A stretch of 64,000 bases of DNA from Phymorhynchus buccinoides (taxonomy: Eukaryota; Mollusca; Gastropoda; Neogastropoda; Raphitomidae), in NCBI GenBank assembly GCA_017654935.2, contig CM065690.1, positions 12,437,862 to 12,501,861 of the forward strand, read 5' to 3'. The position numbers and the translations under genes were made by a program. Under the pieces are notes generated by a model, which had not been told where the DNA came from, ran no database searches, and saw only the letters and a program-made list of their open reading frames with translations. This document shows positions 12,555 through 22,300 of this stretch, piece after piece. Positions within the stretch are counted from its first letter, which is position 1. Every line of letters starts with the position of its first letter.

Positions 12555-15018
12555 ATAAGACCTACTTCTCTGAGACATTGCCCTTCTTTGTAAGTATTAA
12601 AATTACCTCCCAAATAAGACCTCCCATATAAGACATCCCATATAAGACCTCCCATTATAAGACCTCCCATATAAGACCTACTTCACTGAGACATTGCCCT
12701 TCTTTGTAAGTATTAAAATTACCTCCCATATAAGACCTCCCATTATAAGACCTCCCATATAAGACCTACTTCTCTGAGACATTGCCCTTCTTTGTAAGTA
12801 TTAAAATTACCTCCCTTATAAGACCCCTCCCATATAAGACCTCCCATTATAAGACCTCCCATATAAGACCTACTTCTCTGAGACATTGCCCTTCTTTGTA
12901 AGTATTAAAATTACCTCCCATATAAGACCTACTTCTCTGAGACATTGCCCTTCTTTGTAAGTATTAAAATTACCTCCCATATAAGACCTACTTCTCTGAG
13001 ACATTGCCCTTCTTTGTAAGTATTAAAATTACCTCCCATATAAGACCTACTTCTCTGAGACATTGCCCTTCTTTGTAAGTATTAAAATTACCTCCCATAT
13101 AAGACCTACTTCTCTGAGACATTGCCTTCTTTGTAAGTATTAAAATTACCTCCCATATAAGACCTACTTCTCTGAGACATTGCCTTCTTTGTAAGTATTA
13201 AAATTACCTCCCATATAAGACCTACTTCTCTGAGACATTGCCCTTCTTTGTAAGTATTAAAATTACCTCCCATATAAGACCTACTTCTCTGAGACATTGC
13301 CTTCTTTGTAAGTATTAAAATTACCTCCCATATAAGACCTACTTCTCTGAGACATTGCCTTCTTTGTAAGTATTAAAATTACCTCCCATTTAAGACCTAC
13401 TTCTCTGAGACATTGCCTTCTTTGTAAGTATTAAAATTACCTCCCATATAAGACCTACTTCTCTGAGACATTGCCTTCTTTGTAAGTATTAAAATTACCT
13501 CCCATATAAGACCTACTTCTCTGAGACATTGCCCTTCTTTGTAAGTATTAAAATTACCTCCCATATAAGACCTCCCATATAAGACCTCCCATATAAGACC
13601 TCCCATTATAAGACTCCCTCCCATATAAGACCTACTTCTCTGAGACATTGCCCTTCTTTGTAAGTATTAAAATTACCTCCCATATAAGACCTACTTCTCT
13701 GAGACATTGCCTTCTTTGTAAGTATTAAAATTACCTCCCATATAAGACCTACTTCTCTGAGACATTGCCCTTCTTTGTAAGTATTAAAATTACCTCCCAT
13801 ATAAGACCTACTTCTCTGAGACATTGCCTTCTTTGTAAGTATTAAAATTACCTCCCATATAAGACCTACTTCTCTGAGACATTGCCTTCTTTGTAAGTAT
13901 TAAAATTACCTCCCATATAAGACCTACTTCTCTGAGACATTGCCTTCTTTGTAAGTATTAAAATTACCTCCCATATAAGACCTACTTCTCTGAGACATTG
14001 CCCTTCTTTGTAAGTATTAAAATTACCTCCCATATAAGACCTACTTCTCTGAGACATTGCCCTTCTTTGTAAGTATTAAAATTACCTCCCATATAAGACC
14101 TACTTCTCTGAGACATTGCCTTCTTTGTAAGTATTAAAATTACCTCCCATATAAGACCTACTTCTCTGAGACATTGCCCTTCTTTGTAAGTATTAAAATT
14201 ACCTCCCATATAAGACCTACTTCTCTGAGACATTGCCTTCTTTGTAAGTATTAAAATTACCTCCCATATAAGACCTACTTCTCTGAGACATTGCCTTCTT
14301 TGTAAGTATTAAAATTACCTCCCATATAAGACCTACTTCTCTGAGACATTGCCCTTCTTTGTAAGTATTAAAATTACCTCCCATATAAGACCTACTTCTC
14401 TGAGACATTGCCCTTCTTTGTAAGTATTAAAATTACCTCCCATATAAGACCTACTTCTCTGAGACATTGCCTTCTTTGTAAGTATTAAAATTACCTCCCA
14501 TATAAGACCTACTTCTCTGAGACATTGCCTTCTTTGTAAGTATTAAAATTACCTCCCATATAAGACCTACTTCTCTGAGACATTGCCCTTCTTTGTAAGT
14601 ATTAAAATTACCTCCCATATAAGACCTACTTCTCTGAGACATTGCCTTCTTTGTAAGTATTAAAATTACCTCCCATATAAGACCTACTTCTCTGAGACAT
14701 TGCCTTCTTTGTAAGTATTAAAATTACCTCCCATATAAGACCTACTTCTCTGAGACATTGCCCTTCTTTGTAAGTATTAAAATTACCTCCCATATAAGAC
14801 CTACTTCTCTGAGACATTGCCCTTCTTTGTAAGTATTAAAATTACCTCCCATATAAGACCTACTTCTCTGAGACATTGCCCTTCTTTGTAAGTATTAAAA
14901 TTACCTCCCATATAAGACCTACTTCTCTGAGACATTGCCTTCTTTGTAAGTATTAAAATTACCTCCCATATAAGACCTACTTCTCTGAGACATTGCCCTT
15001 CTTTGTAAGTATTAAAAT
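12555..15018 (+). repeat. 59/58-bp satellite-like array of about 40 units
   Basis: The unit runs ACCTCCCATATAAGACCTAC, then TTCTCTGAGACATTGCCCTT, then CTTTGTAAGTATTAAAATT. Two length variants differ by one C (GCCCTTC, 59 bp; GCCTTC, 58 bp) and are interspersed, often as two short then one long, giving partial higher-order repeats of about 175 bp. Units are otherwise almost identical. Irregular blocks at 12.55-12.87 and 13.56-13.63 kb contain only ACCTCCCATATAAG sub-units. The open frames produced here are by-products. Confidence 0.95.
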
Positions 15019-15030
15019 GACCTCTCTTAT

Positions 15031-15346
15031 GTTGTTGTTGTTGTCGTTCCCTGGCTTAAAGACTCCAGGGATCATCCCAACAGCCGAAGCAATTGAACAC
15101 TATGGTACAAATGCACCAGATAGGGATGAGAACATTACGTGTGTAACCATTTTTTTATATTACCCCGCGCCACGTGGGCAGCCACACTCCGACTTTGGAC
15201 GATTTTGGACTGATGATGTTATGCTAGGAGCTTTAAGACAATCCCCGCATAGCTTAAACTATGTAGAACATAACAACATTTTGATGTAGCCTTGGTGTTC
15301 TAGCTTATGTCAGTTGGTCTGACACAGCCTTATGCCAAGGCCCACG
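15031..15346 (-). mobile_element. Retroposon with (CAA)n tail and 11-bp target duplication
   Basis: About 315 bp inserted near the right end of the expanded TATAAG MITE. The host phrase ACCTCTCTTAT flanks it on both sides. On the - strand it ends CCAGGGAACGACAACAACAA, a (CAA)n tail. Family members: 11470-11783 (- strand, same tail) and 21552-21713 (+ strand, partial, in PFN4 intron 2). Confidence 0.75.
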
Positions 15347-15547
15347 TACCTCTCTTATAAGACCCCTCCCTTATAAGACCCCTCCCTTATAAGACCTGGA
15401 TGATTTTTGAAGGTCTTATAAGGGAGGTTCCACTGTAGTAGGATTTGATCAGATGATGTGGCAGTAGAACTTCACTGTGAATCGATCGATCACGCCTCAC
15501 AAACGTCAAAATCGGATGGCAGGCACTGAATCGAATCGTATCGTAGA

Positions 15548-15738
15548 AAATTATGTTTTACGTCCTCTTGGTCTATGATAGACACATATGGGACATTTGT
15601 AAATACAAAGATGGTGGGAACAATACTGGCTGCAATGCCCGGAGGCAGTGCAAGACCAAAAAAGTCCCGAGTTTTTAACAATATAGATAGGTGTAGCGGT
15701 AACCACGCCTCGGTTAAACCTCATCGGCTATGGTACCA
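15548..15738 (-). mobile_element. SINE-like retroposon, second copy
   Basis: Shares GGTACCATAGCCGATGAGG, the CGGTGACC/CGGTTACC GCTACACC block and GAGGACGTAAAACAT with the copies at 12.2 and 58.6 kb. Confidence 0.65.
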
Positions 15739-15771
15739 CCCCACAATTTAAACTGTTTCGATAGGAGAAAA

Positions 15772-16000
15772 TACAATCTAAAGTCTAGCCTAGCTGTAGA
15801 AAACAGTTTTAAAGCATTTTTAAGAGCATTTTTAGAGACCATATAAAAGATTATCCTTTGTAGATATGAAAGATAAGATGTTAGAGAACACAAAAATACC
15901 CACACCTCAAAATGGATAAAAATGAGGTTTTTGACTTTTCAAGCCTGTTGTAATGAAACTAGCCGAGCGACTTAATGTCCCTTTCGTGGTGCTGGGTCAC
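15772..16000 (+). mobile_element. CAGCACCACGAAAG-type MITE, right half
   Basis: From TCTAAAGTCTAGCCTAGCTG to CCCTTTCGTGGTGCTGGGTCAC; left half missing. Confidence 0.7.
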
Positions 16001-16043
16001 GCATAGTGAACATGACTATAGTAGGATTTTGTCAGATTATTTA

Positions 16044-16442
16044 CAGGGCCGGACCAAGTATATGACGGGGGAGGGGTTCCACATTTTTGAAAGGGGGGTT
16101 TGGGTGACTCCTCCCCCAATGGGGGTACAGGGGGCAATGCCCCTGTTGGGGGGCCCAGGGTGGCGAAGCCCCCTTGCCGAAAACGATTTTCAGCATTTTC
16201 AACATGTAATTTGGGCCTCTCCATGAATATAATGTTATATAAAACCATCAGAACCATGACTCAATGAAAGCAGTAGCATTTTAAGCATTTTAATAATAAA
16301 AGTCTGTCCCCCCAAAAATACAAGTCATCCACCAAAAAAGAGACATGAAACGGAGGTAGTCATGCTTTGGGGGGGGGGGGGGGGGGGGGGGTTTCGGAAC
16401 CCAGGACCCCCCCCCCCCCCCCCCCCCCCAGGTACGGCCCTG
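16044..16442 (+). mobile_element. CAGGGCCGGACC-ended MITE, second copy
   Basis: Shares CAGGGCCGGACCAAGTATAT with the 10.5 kb copy, and GGGGGCAATGCCCCTGTTGG in its body. Confidence 0.65.
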
Positions 16443-16793
16443 ATTTAGACAGTAGAACTTCACCGTGAATCGATCGATCACGTGCCTCACATTAACGTCA
16501 AAATCGGATGGGCTGGCACTGAACCAGGAATCGTATCGTGTGCAGTGTGGCTGGCCTTTATTGCACGCACAGCCCAGCCAGAGCTGAGCTAATCATGCGG
16601 AACTGATCCCATCCCAGAAGGGGGCCTAACTATGTGTCTGTGGCACAGATCACTGGCTCCCACTCCCACCCACCTGCCTATTGTTTCCTAAACCCCCCAC
16701 ACACGACACATTCAGGGTTAACACGCCAGCATATATTCTTCTTAGCTAAAAGCCAGAAGGTACTATGCACAGTGGAACCTCCCTTATAAGACC

Positions 16794-16921
16794 TTAAAGA
16801 CCCCCCCCCCACGTCACGTGTAACATTCCCTCTTATGCTAGGAAGATTTCTTAAGATTTCTTGCCCCAGCGGGAAAACGTGTGAAAAACGTGATTTTGAC
16901 ACGTGACGTGGTGGGTCTTAA
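16794..16921 (+). mobile_element. TTAA-bounded palindromic MITE with CACGTG-rich ends
   Basis: Starts TTAAAGACCCCCC...CACGTCACGTG and ends CACGTGACGTGGTGGGTCTTAA. Two further copies at 36443-36575 and 37957-38077 share the inverted ends, the AAACGTGNGAAAAACNTG block and TTAA at both edges. Confidence 0.8.
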
Positions 16922-16940
16922 AAAAAATCACCCAAAATGA

Positions 16941-17182
16941 GGTCTTATAAGGGAGGGGTCTTATAAGGGAGGGGTCTTATAAGGGAGGGGTCTTATAAGG
17001 GAGGGGTCTTATAAGGGAGGGGTCTTATAAGGGAGGGGTCTTATAAGGGAGGGGTCTTATAAGGGAGGGGGTCTTATAAGGGAGGGGTCTTATAAGGGAG
17101 GGGTCTTATAAGGGAGGGGTCATATAAGGGAGGGGTCTTATAAGGGAGGGGTCTTATAAAAGAGGGGTCTTATAAGGGAGGT
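16941..17182 (+). repeat. 16-bp tandem array, about 15 units
   Basis: Unit GGTCTTATAAGGGAGG, nearly perfect; derived from the terminal repeat of the TATAAG MITE that contains it. Confidence 0.95.
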
Positions 17183-17344
17183 AATTTTAATACTTACAAA
17201 AGAAGGGCAATGTCTCAGAGAAGCAGGTCTAATGTGGGAGGGAGTCTTGTAATGGGAGGTCTTATAAGGGAGGTTCCACTGTATAACGGAGACATTAAAG
17301 AAGGCTGAATATAGTACCTTCTGGCTTTTACCTGAGAGCAATGA

Positions 17345-17767
17345 TACAGTGGAACCTCCCTTATAAGCTTATCAGGGAGGGGTCTTATAAGGGAGGTTGT
17401 TTGAATACTTACAAAGAAGGGCAATGTCTCAGAGAAGTAGGTCGTATGTGGGAGGGAGTCTTTTTATGGGAGGTCTTATAAGGGAGGTTCCACTGTACTT
17501 ACAAAGAAGGGCAATGTCTCAGAGAAGTAGGTCGTATGTGGGAGGGAGTCTTATAATGGGAGGTCTTATAAGGGAGGTTCCACTGTACTTACAAAGAAGG
17601 GCAATGTCTCAGAGAAGTAGGTCGTATATGGGAGGGAGTCTTATAATGGGAGGTCTTATAAGGGAGGTTCCACTGTACTAACAAAGAAGGGCAATGTCTC
17701 AGAGAAGTAGGTCGTATGTGGGAGGGAGTCTTATAATGGGAGGTCTTATAAGGGAGGTTCCACTGTA
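17345..17767 (+). mobile_element. TATAAG-type MITE with an exact 4 x 90-bp array
   Basis: Termini TACAGTGGAACC (17345) and CCACTGTA (17767). From 17408 a 90-bp unit (CTTACAAAGAAGGGCAATGT ... GGTTCCACTGTA) repeats at 17408, 17498, 17588 and 17678. 90 bp is a multiple of three, so one frame stays open; no sign that it is coding. Confidence 0.85.
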
Positions 17768-17779
17768 ACGCCTCCTGGC

Positions 17780-19131
17780 TCTTAATTAGCTTGGTATTAT
17801 AGTCTACCTACCTTAGCGTCGATCTATGCCGCGTAATTAACATTACCAGTGCTTATGCTTACTTAGTTAAGTATAAGACTACCTGTTGTTTCTTAAGCCT
17901 GACATTATAGAAATATAGCGACCCGCCCCCTGGATTTATTTTTCATTTTAAAAAAGAATTTGGCTTTTGTTGTTGTTGTTGTTGTTGTTGTTGTTGGTTT
18001 GTTTTTTCTTCTATATAATAGCAGCAAGGGTGAATAATGATATTATTGATCCATACAATGCTGCTGGTGTGTTCCTTGATGGATATTGACGGCGCGTGAT
18101 CAAGGCGGGAGAAACAATTACCTGGTTAAAGAGCACTCAAACATGGAAAGGCACTTGCAGAAAATTGCAGACGCAGAGGCACCGTACCACGTACCGTGTC
18201 GTGGCTGATTGACTGTACAGCGAAAAGGATTTAGCGGAGTGTGATGGAAATTAATTCTTAGCTTGGATCCTAATAACTGAACGCATTGGACCTGTTTGGG
18301 AATTTGTGTGTGTTCTGTGAGACTGTAGTGAGATTTTATACTTCTTTTGTAGAGTGGGTGTAAAAATAAAAAAATCAGGTTTTTTTCTGGATCTGGATCT
18401 GGAGGTATACGTCGCAGACGCCACTTCTGACGATAGATGCGACGGAACTTTGAGGAGGGCGCTTTCCTTATGGTGGTGTTAAGAGAGTGTGGGTTTTTCT
18501 TGTGCGAGATTTGGGGATGTTGGCATTCTTTGAACTGAAAATTCTTTAACCGATTTGATCAATTTATGAAGCATTAAGTGCTCGCAATTCGCGAGAGAGA
18601 TTTGACTCAAATTGATACCCCTTGAGTTGTGTGTGATAATGGCTGATTTGGACATCCAGGAAAACCCGAGGTATCAAGTTCAGGGGGTGCCCGTAAGTCA
18701 TATTTTGTATCCCCCCCCCCCCCCCATGCATACTACATATTTGTGGTAATAATACATGCACAGACACACACTCGCTCTCTCTCTCTCTCCCCTTTGTCGT
18801 TCCATGTGTGTGTGTTGGATGGGGGGGAGCAATTGGGCTGGATCTACATGCATGTGTATTTGTGTATGTGCATCATGGTGTGGCCGTGTGCATACCTGCC
18901 TGCTTGCATTTTACAAGTGTGTGTGTGCGTGCGTGCGTGTGCAGCCTGTGTACATAATAGCACAAACTTTCTGGCCAGACCTATTAATTTATAAAGTGAT
19001 TGTGAAGTGATCTAATGTTTCTAACAAAGTCAAAACATTGACTGACAAAAAAAAAGTACATTCTTAACAGGTAAAAATGATGTATCTTCGATCGTTTGCG
19101 TGTGCATGTGTGTGTGTTTTTCCATTATGAA

Positions 19132-19185
<54 letters not shown>

Positions 19186-19260
19186 GTGAGAGTGTTCACA
19201 AGCAAACAAATGCATTCAAACATGCACGGGTAGGCCTATGTGTTTGTTTATGTGCATGCA
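17780..19260. other. Region upstream of PFN4: no gene seen
   Basis: Contains (GTT)n at 17966-17996, a mixed-composition block 18050-18560, poly(C) near 18712, and (GT)n/(GA)n at 19135-19187. The PFN4 promoter and any 5' UTR exon should lie here, but no element can be named confidently. Confidence 0.4.
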
Positions 19261-19273
19261 GGACTCCATCAAG

Positions 19274-19390
19274 ATGTCGCAGTTGCAGAACCTACTAAAC
19301 GACGCGCTCATCGCCACAGAAAACGTGCAGCAGTGTGCCATCGTTCGTCGCAAAGACTGCCAGGTCCGGGCTGCCTCCGTGGGCTTCAAT
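19274..19390 (+). CDS. PFN4: PFN4 coding exon 1
   Basis: Encodes residues 1-39, from the start ATG to the conserved GFN block. The donor is AAT|GTAGGT, phase 0; choosing it keeps the spacing from GFN to the next conserved Phe identical to human PFN4. An alternative GT four bases further (GTAG|GTGAAA) would shift the frame. A 5' UTR exon upstream is likely but I cannot place it. Confidence 0.9.
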
Positions 19391-22300
19391 GTAGGTGAAA
19401 TGGAATATGAAAGACATCTCAGCACGGGTGCTACTCTTTTCATTTTTACACTGATTTCAGTATTTTTAATTTGACCAGAAACTGAACTTGTTTTTTTGTA
19501 ATTAATAAAGAAAATTGACCCACAAGCGATTTGGGGCGGTTTGAACTTAGTCTAGTTGTTCTATCTTGGAAGTTTACAAAGGCAATGTAATAATTTTACA
19601 AGGCTTATCAGACTCAAACTGTCTCTGTCTATCATTTTAGCTGTCTGTCTGTCTCATTGTATCTCTCTCTTAAGTTGCCCCCCTGAATCGTCCGACGGGG
19701 CTCTGCCCCTATACCCTGCCGGGGCCATGGGTCCCTGGACCCCTGCCTTTCAGGTTTTTTTCATTTTGGGGAGTATCACCCATACATCTGTAAAAACTAG
19801 GCCTGATATGAGTTCTCCCTCTCTGTCTCTCTTTCTTTCTCTGTCTCTCTCTGAATGGATAGATGCATGGAGGGATGCATTGATCAATTGTGACCCGGCC
19901 AGCACCACGAAAGGGACATTAAGTCACAACATGCTTGCAAAGTCAAAAATCTCATTGTTTGTCAATTTTGAGTTATGGGTATTTTTGTGTTCTCTAACAT
20001 CTTATCTTTCCTATTTATATATGACAATCTTTAATTTGGTCTCTAAATGATCTTATAAGTGGTTTTAAGACAAGTAGGTAAATGCATTTTCTTCAGCTAG
20101 GCTAGACCTTAGACAGTGTTTTCTCAAAATGGCCGACACTCATCCTTCTAACTTTAAATGCTCATAACTCTGGAACGGAAAAAAAGATACAAGAATGGTT
20201 CTTGTGTCATTAGAAAGAGAAGTGTCTGAAATTTTCAAATGTATAGTTTTCTCAGTTTGACACTTAATGTCCCTTTCGTGGTGCTGGGTCACAATTGTTT
20301 GGACATTCCAATCAGTTTTTCTTTGAAGCTGCTATACAATTACCCCAGTATCTTTTGTTATGTTTGAATCTCTTATAATCTATAGAACCATATTGGACTT
20401 AAGGCAAATGCCTTCCATATTATAATAAAATGTGATGGTGCATGGGAAAAAACACAACATTCTACCGGTCCAGTATCCACAACATGAAAGACAGTTTTGA
20501 ATTATTTATTTCTTTATTTGATTGTTTTTGTTAAATCAAGTCAGTTGAAAGAAAGATGCAAAATTCTGTCAGAATCTATGTCCGATTTCTGTTAAAAAAA
20601 AAAGATCTATCTCGAATGCCAAAACTTCAAATAATTATAAAATAAAAACTTGACAAGATAACTCAATTCGGTTTTCTATGTATTAACAAAGAATCTTTGC
20701 TCCACCATCATGACTCAAAATTAAATCTCTATTCATGCCAAAATTCTAATTATGTCTGGTTTTCCCATGCACCATCACATATATAACAAAAATTATGTGA
20801 TCCAGCACCACGAAAGGGACATTGAGTGTCAAACTGACTATTCTGAGAAAACTATACATTTGAAAACATCAGACAATTCTCTTTCTAATAATACAAGAAC
20901 CATTTTGTATCTTTTTCCGTTCCAGAGTTATGAGCATTTAAAGTTAGTAGGGTGAGCGTTGGCCATTTTGAGAAAACACTGTCTAAAGTCGATCTAGACG
21001 AGCTGAAGAAAATGCATTGACCTACTCGTTTTAAGCCACTTATAAGAGCATTTAGAGATCATATTAAAGAGTATCCTTTATAAATATGAAAGATAAGATG
21101 TTAGAGAACACAGCAATACCCATAACTCAAAATTGACAAAAATTAGATTTTTGACTTTGCAAGCCCGTTGTGAGAAACTAACCCAGCGACTTAATGTCCC
21201 TTTCATGGTGCTGGGTCACAAATATGCCTTATAGTCTGTAGAAATATGGTAGATGATTTATTGGTGGTTTTCATCGTTGTGGTCGATGTAATTTCCTCAT
21301 CAGCTCTACTAGATGATTTATTGATGGTTTTCATCGTTGTGGTCGATGTAATTCCCTCATCAGCTGTACCAGGACCAGGTGCAGATGCTGCTGGATGCCT
21401 TCAAGAACCCCCCTCAGACGCGGGAGGAGGGCATCTACTTTGACGACCGCCAGTACAAGTGCGTGCGCGCCGACAAGAACTCCATCTACTCCAAATGCGT
21501 GAGTGATCGTGACAAATCACTATTTCCACCCCCCCCCCCCCCCCCCCCCACCCTGACGTTGGGAGTGTGGCTGCCCCACGCGGCATGGTCATCAAAAACG
21601 GTCACACACGTAATGTGCGGCTGATGCACTGTACCAGGTAGTGTTCCAGTGCTTCCACTGTTGGGATGATCCCTGGAGTCTTTTAGCCAGGGTACGACAA
21701 TGGCAACAACATCATTATTGCAAGATCTTACTGTATTTTGACATTGCTAAATCGAGCCAATGACTTGTACAGCCGTTGGGGAGCATATTTTTGTTACCGC
21801 ATACCAATATTCCCACATACCATTGGTACCACATACTTTGATGATAAACCAGGTGGTAGAGATGATCAAAAATAGAGATGATAAACCGAGGTCCCGTGTG
21901 TCCATGCACTTAGCACACATTAAACCCAGTGGCAACGAAAAAATTGTTATTGGGTCAAAATGTACCCCCCCCCCCCTCCCTTTCCTTCTTTATCAGTCAC
22001 ACAAAACATTGCATGCAATTTTTTATTTTTTTAATTTGAGTGGCACGCCTCTGGCTGCAATGAGCTCTCCAGGTGGGAGCAACCCGAATTTCACAGAGAC
22101 GCCTATGTGACTGTAAAGTACCTAATACCTGATACTGATAAGGCTTCCTGGCTCATTTTGTCCTTTTGTTGATCAGAGCAAGCGGGGCTTGGTGCTGGTG
22201 AAGACTATATCACTGCTGCTGGTGGCCACCTACACTGAGAGTATGTTCCCCAGCGTCTGTGTGGAGGCCGTGGAAAAGCTAGGTGAGTCAGTAGGCTGGG

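Larger units (their letters stand above)
12523..15437 (+). mobile_element. TATAAG-type MITE expanded to 2.9 kb by an internal 59-bp array
   Basis: A single pair of family termini (TACAGTGGAACC at 12523, GGTTCCACTGTA ending 15437) encloses the array and a later retroposon (15031-15346). The array is therefore an internal amplification of one element, not a run of separate insertions. Confidence 0.75.
16769..17283 (+). mobile_element. TATAAG-type MITE with internal 16-bp array and nested element
   Basis: Ends CAGTGGAACCTCCC and GGTTCCACTGTA. Contains the TTAA-bounded CACGTG element and a 16-bp tandem array. Confidence 0.8.
16747..17336 (+). mobile_element. Short TIR element split by a nested TATAAG MITE
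   Basis: AAAAGCCAGAAGGTACTAT (about 16749) and its inverse ATAGTACCTTCTGGCTTTT (about 17315) are the termini of a roughly 70-bp element, seen intact at 55793-55863. Between them sits a TATAAG MITE (16769-17283), which itself contains a third element (16794-16921). Confidence 0.75.

Noticed and set aside
13106..14817. Recurrent 60-80-codon - strand reading frames (MSQRSRSYMGGNF type)
   Set aside because: By-products of the 58/59-bp units; frame changes whenever a single C is gained or lost, so no constraint on the protein.
12555..15018. Regular array resembling a CRISPR locus
   Set aside because: There are no unique spacers; the whole unit repeats, the length is wrong, and the window is clearly animal. 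It is a MITE-derived satellite.
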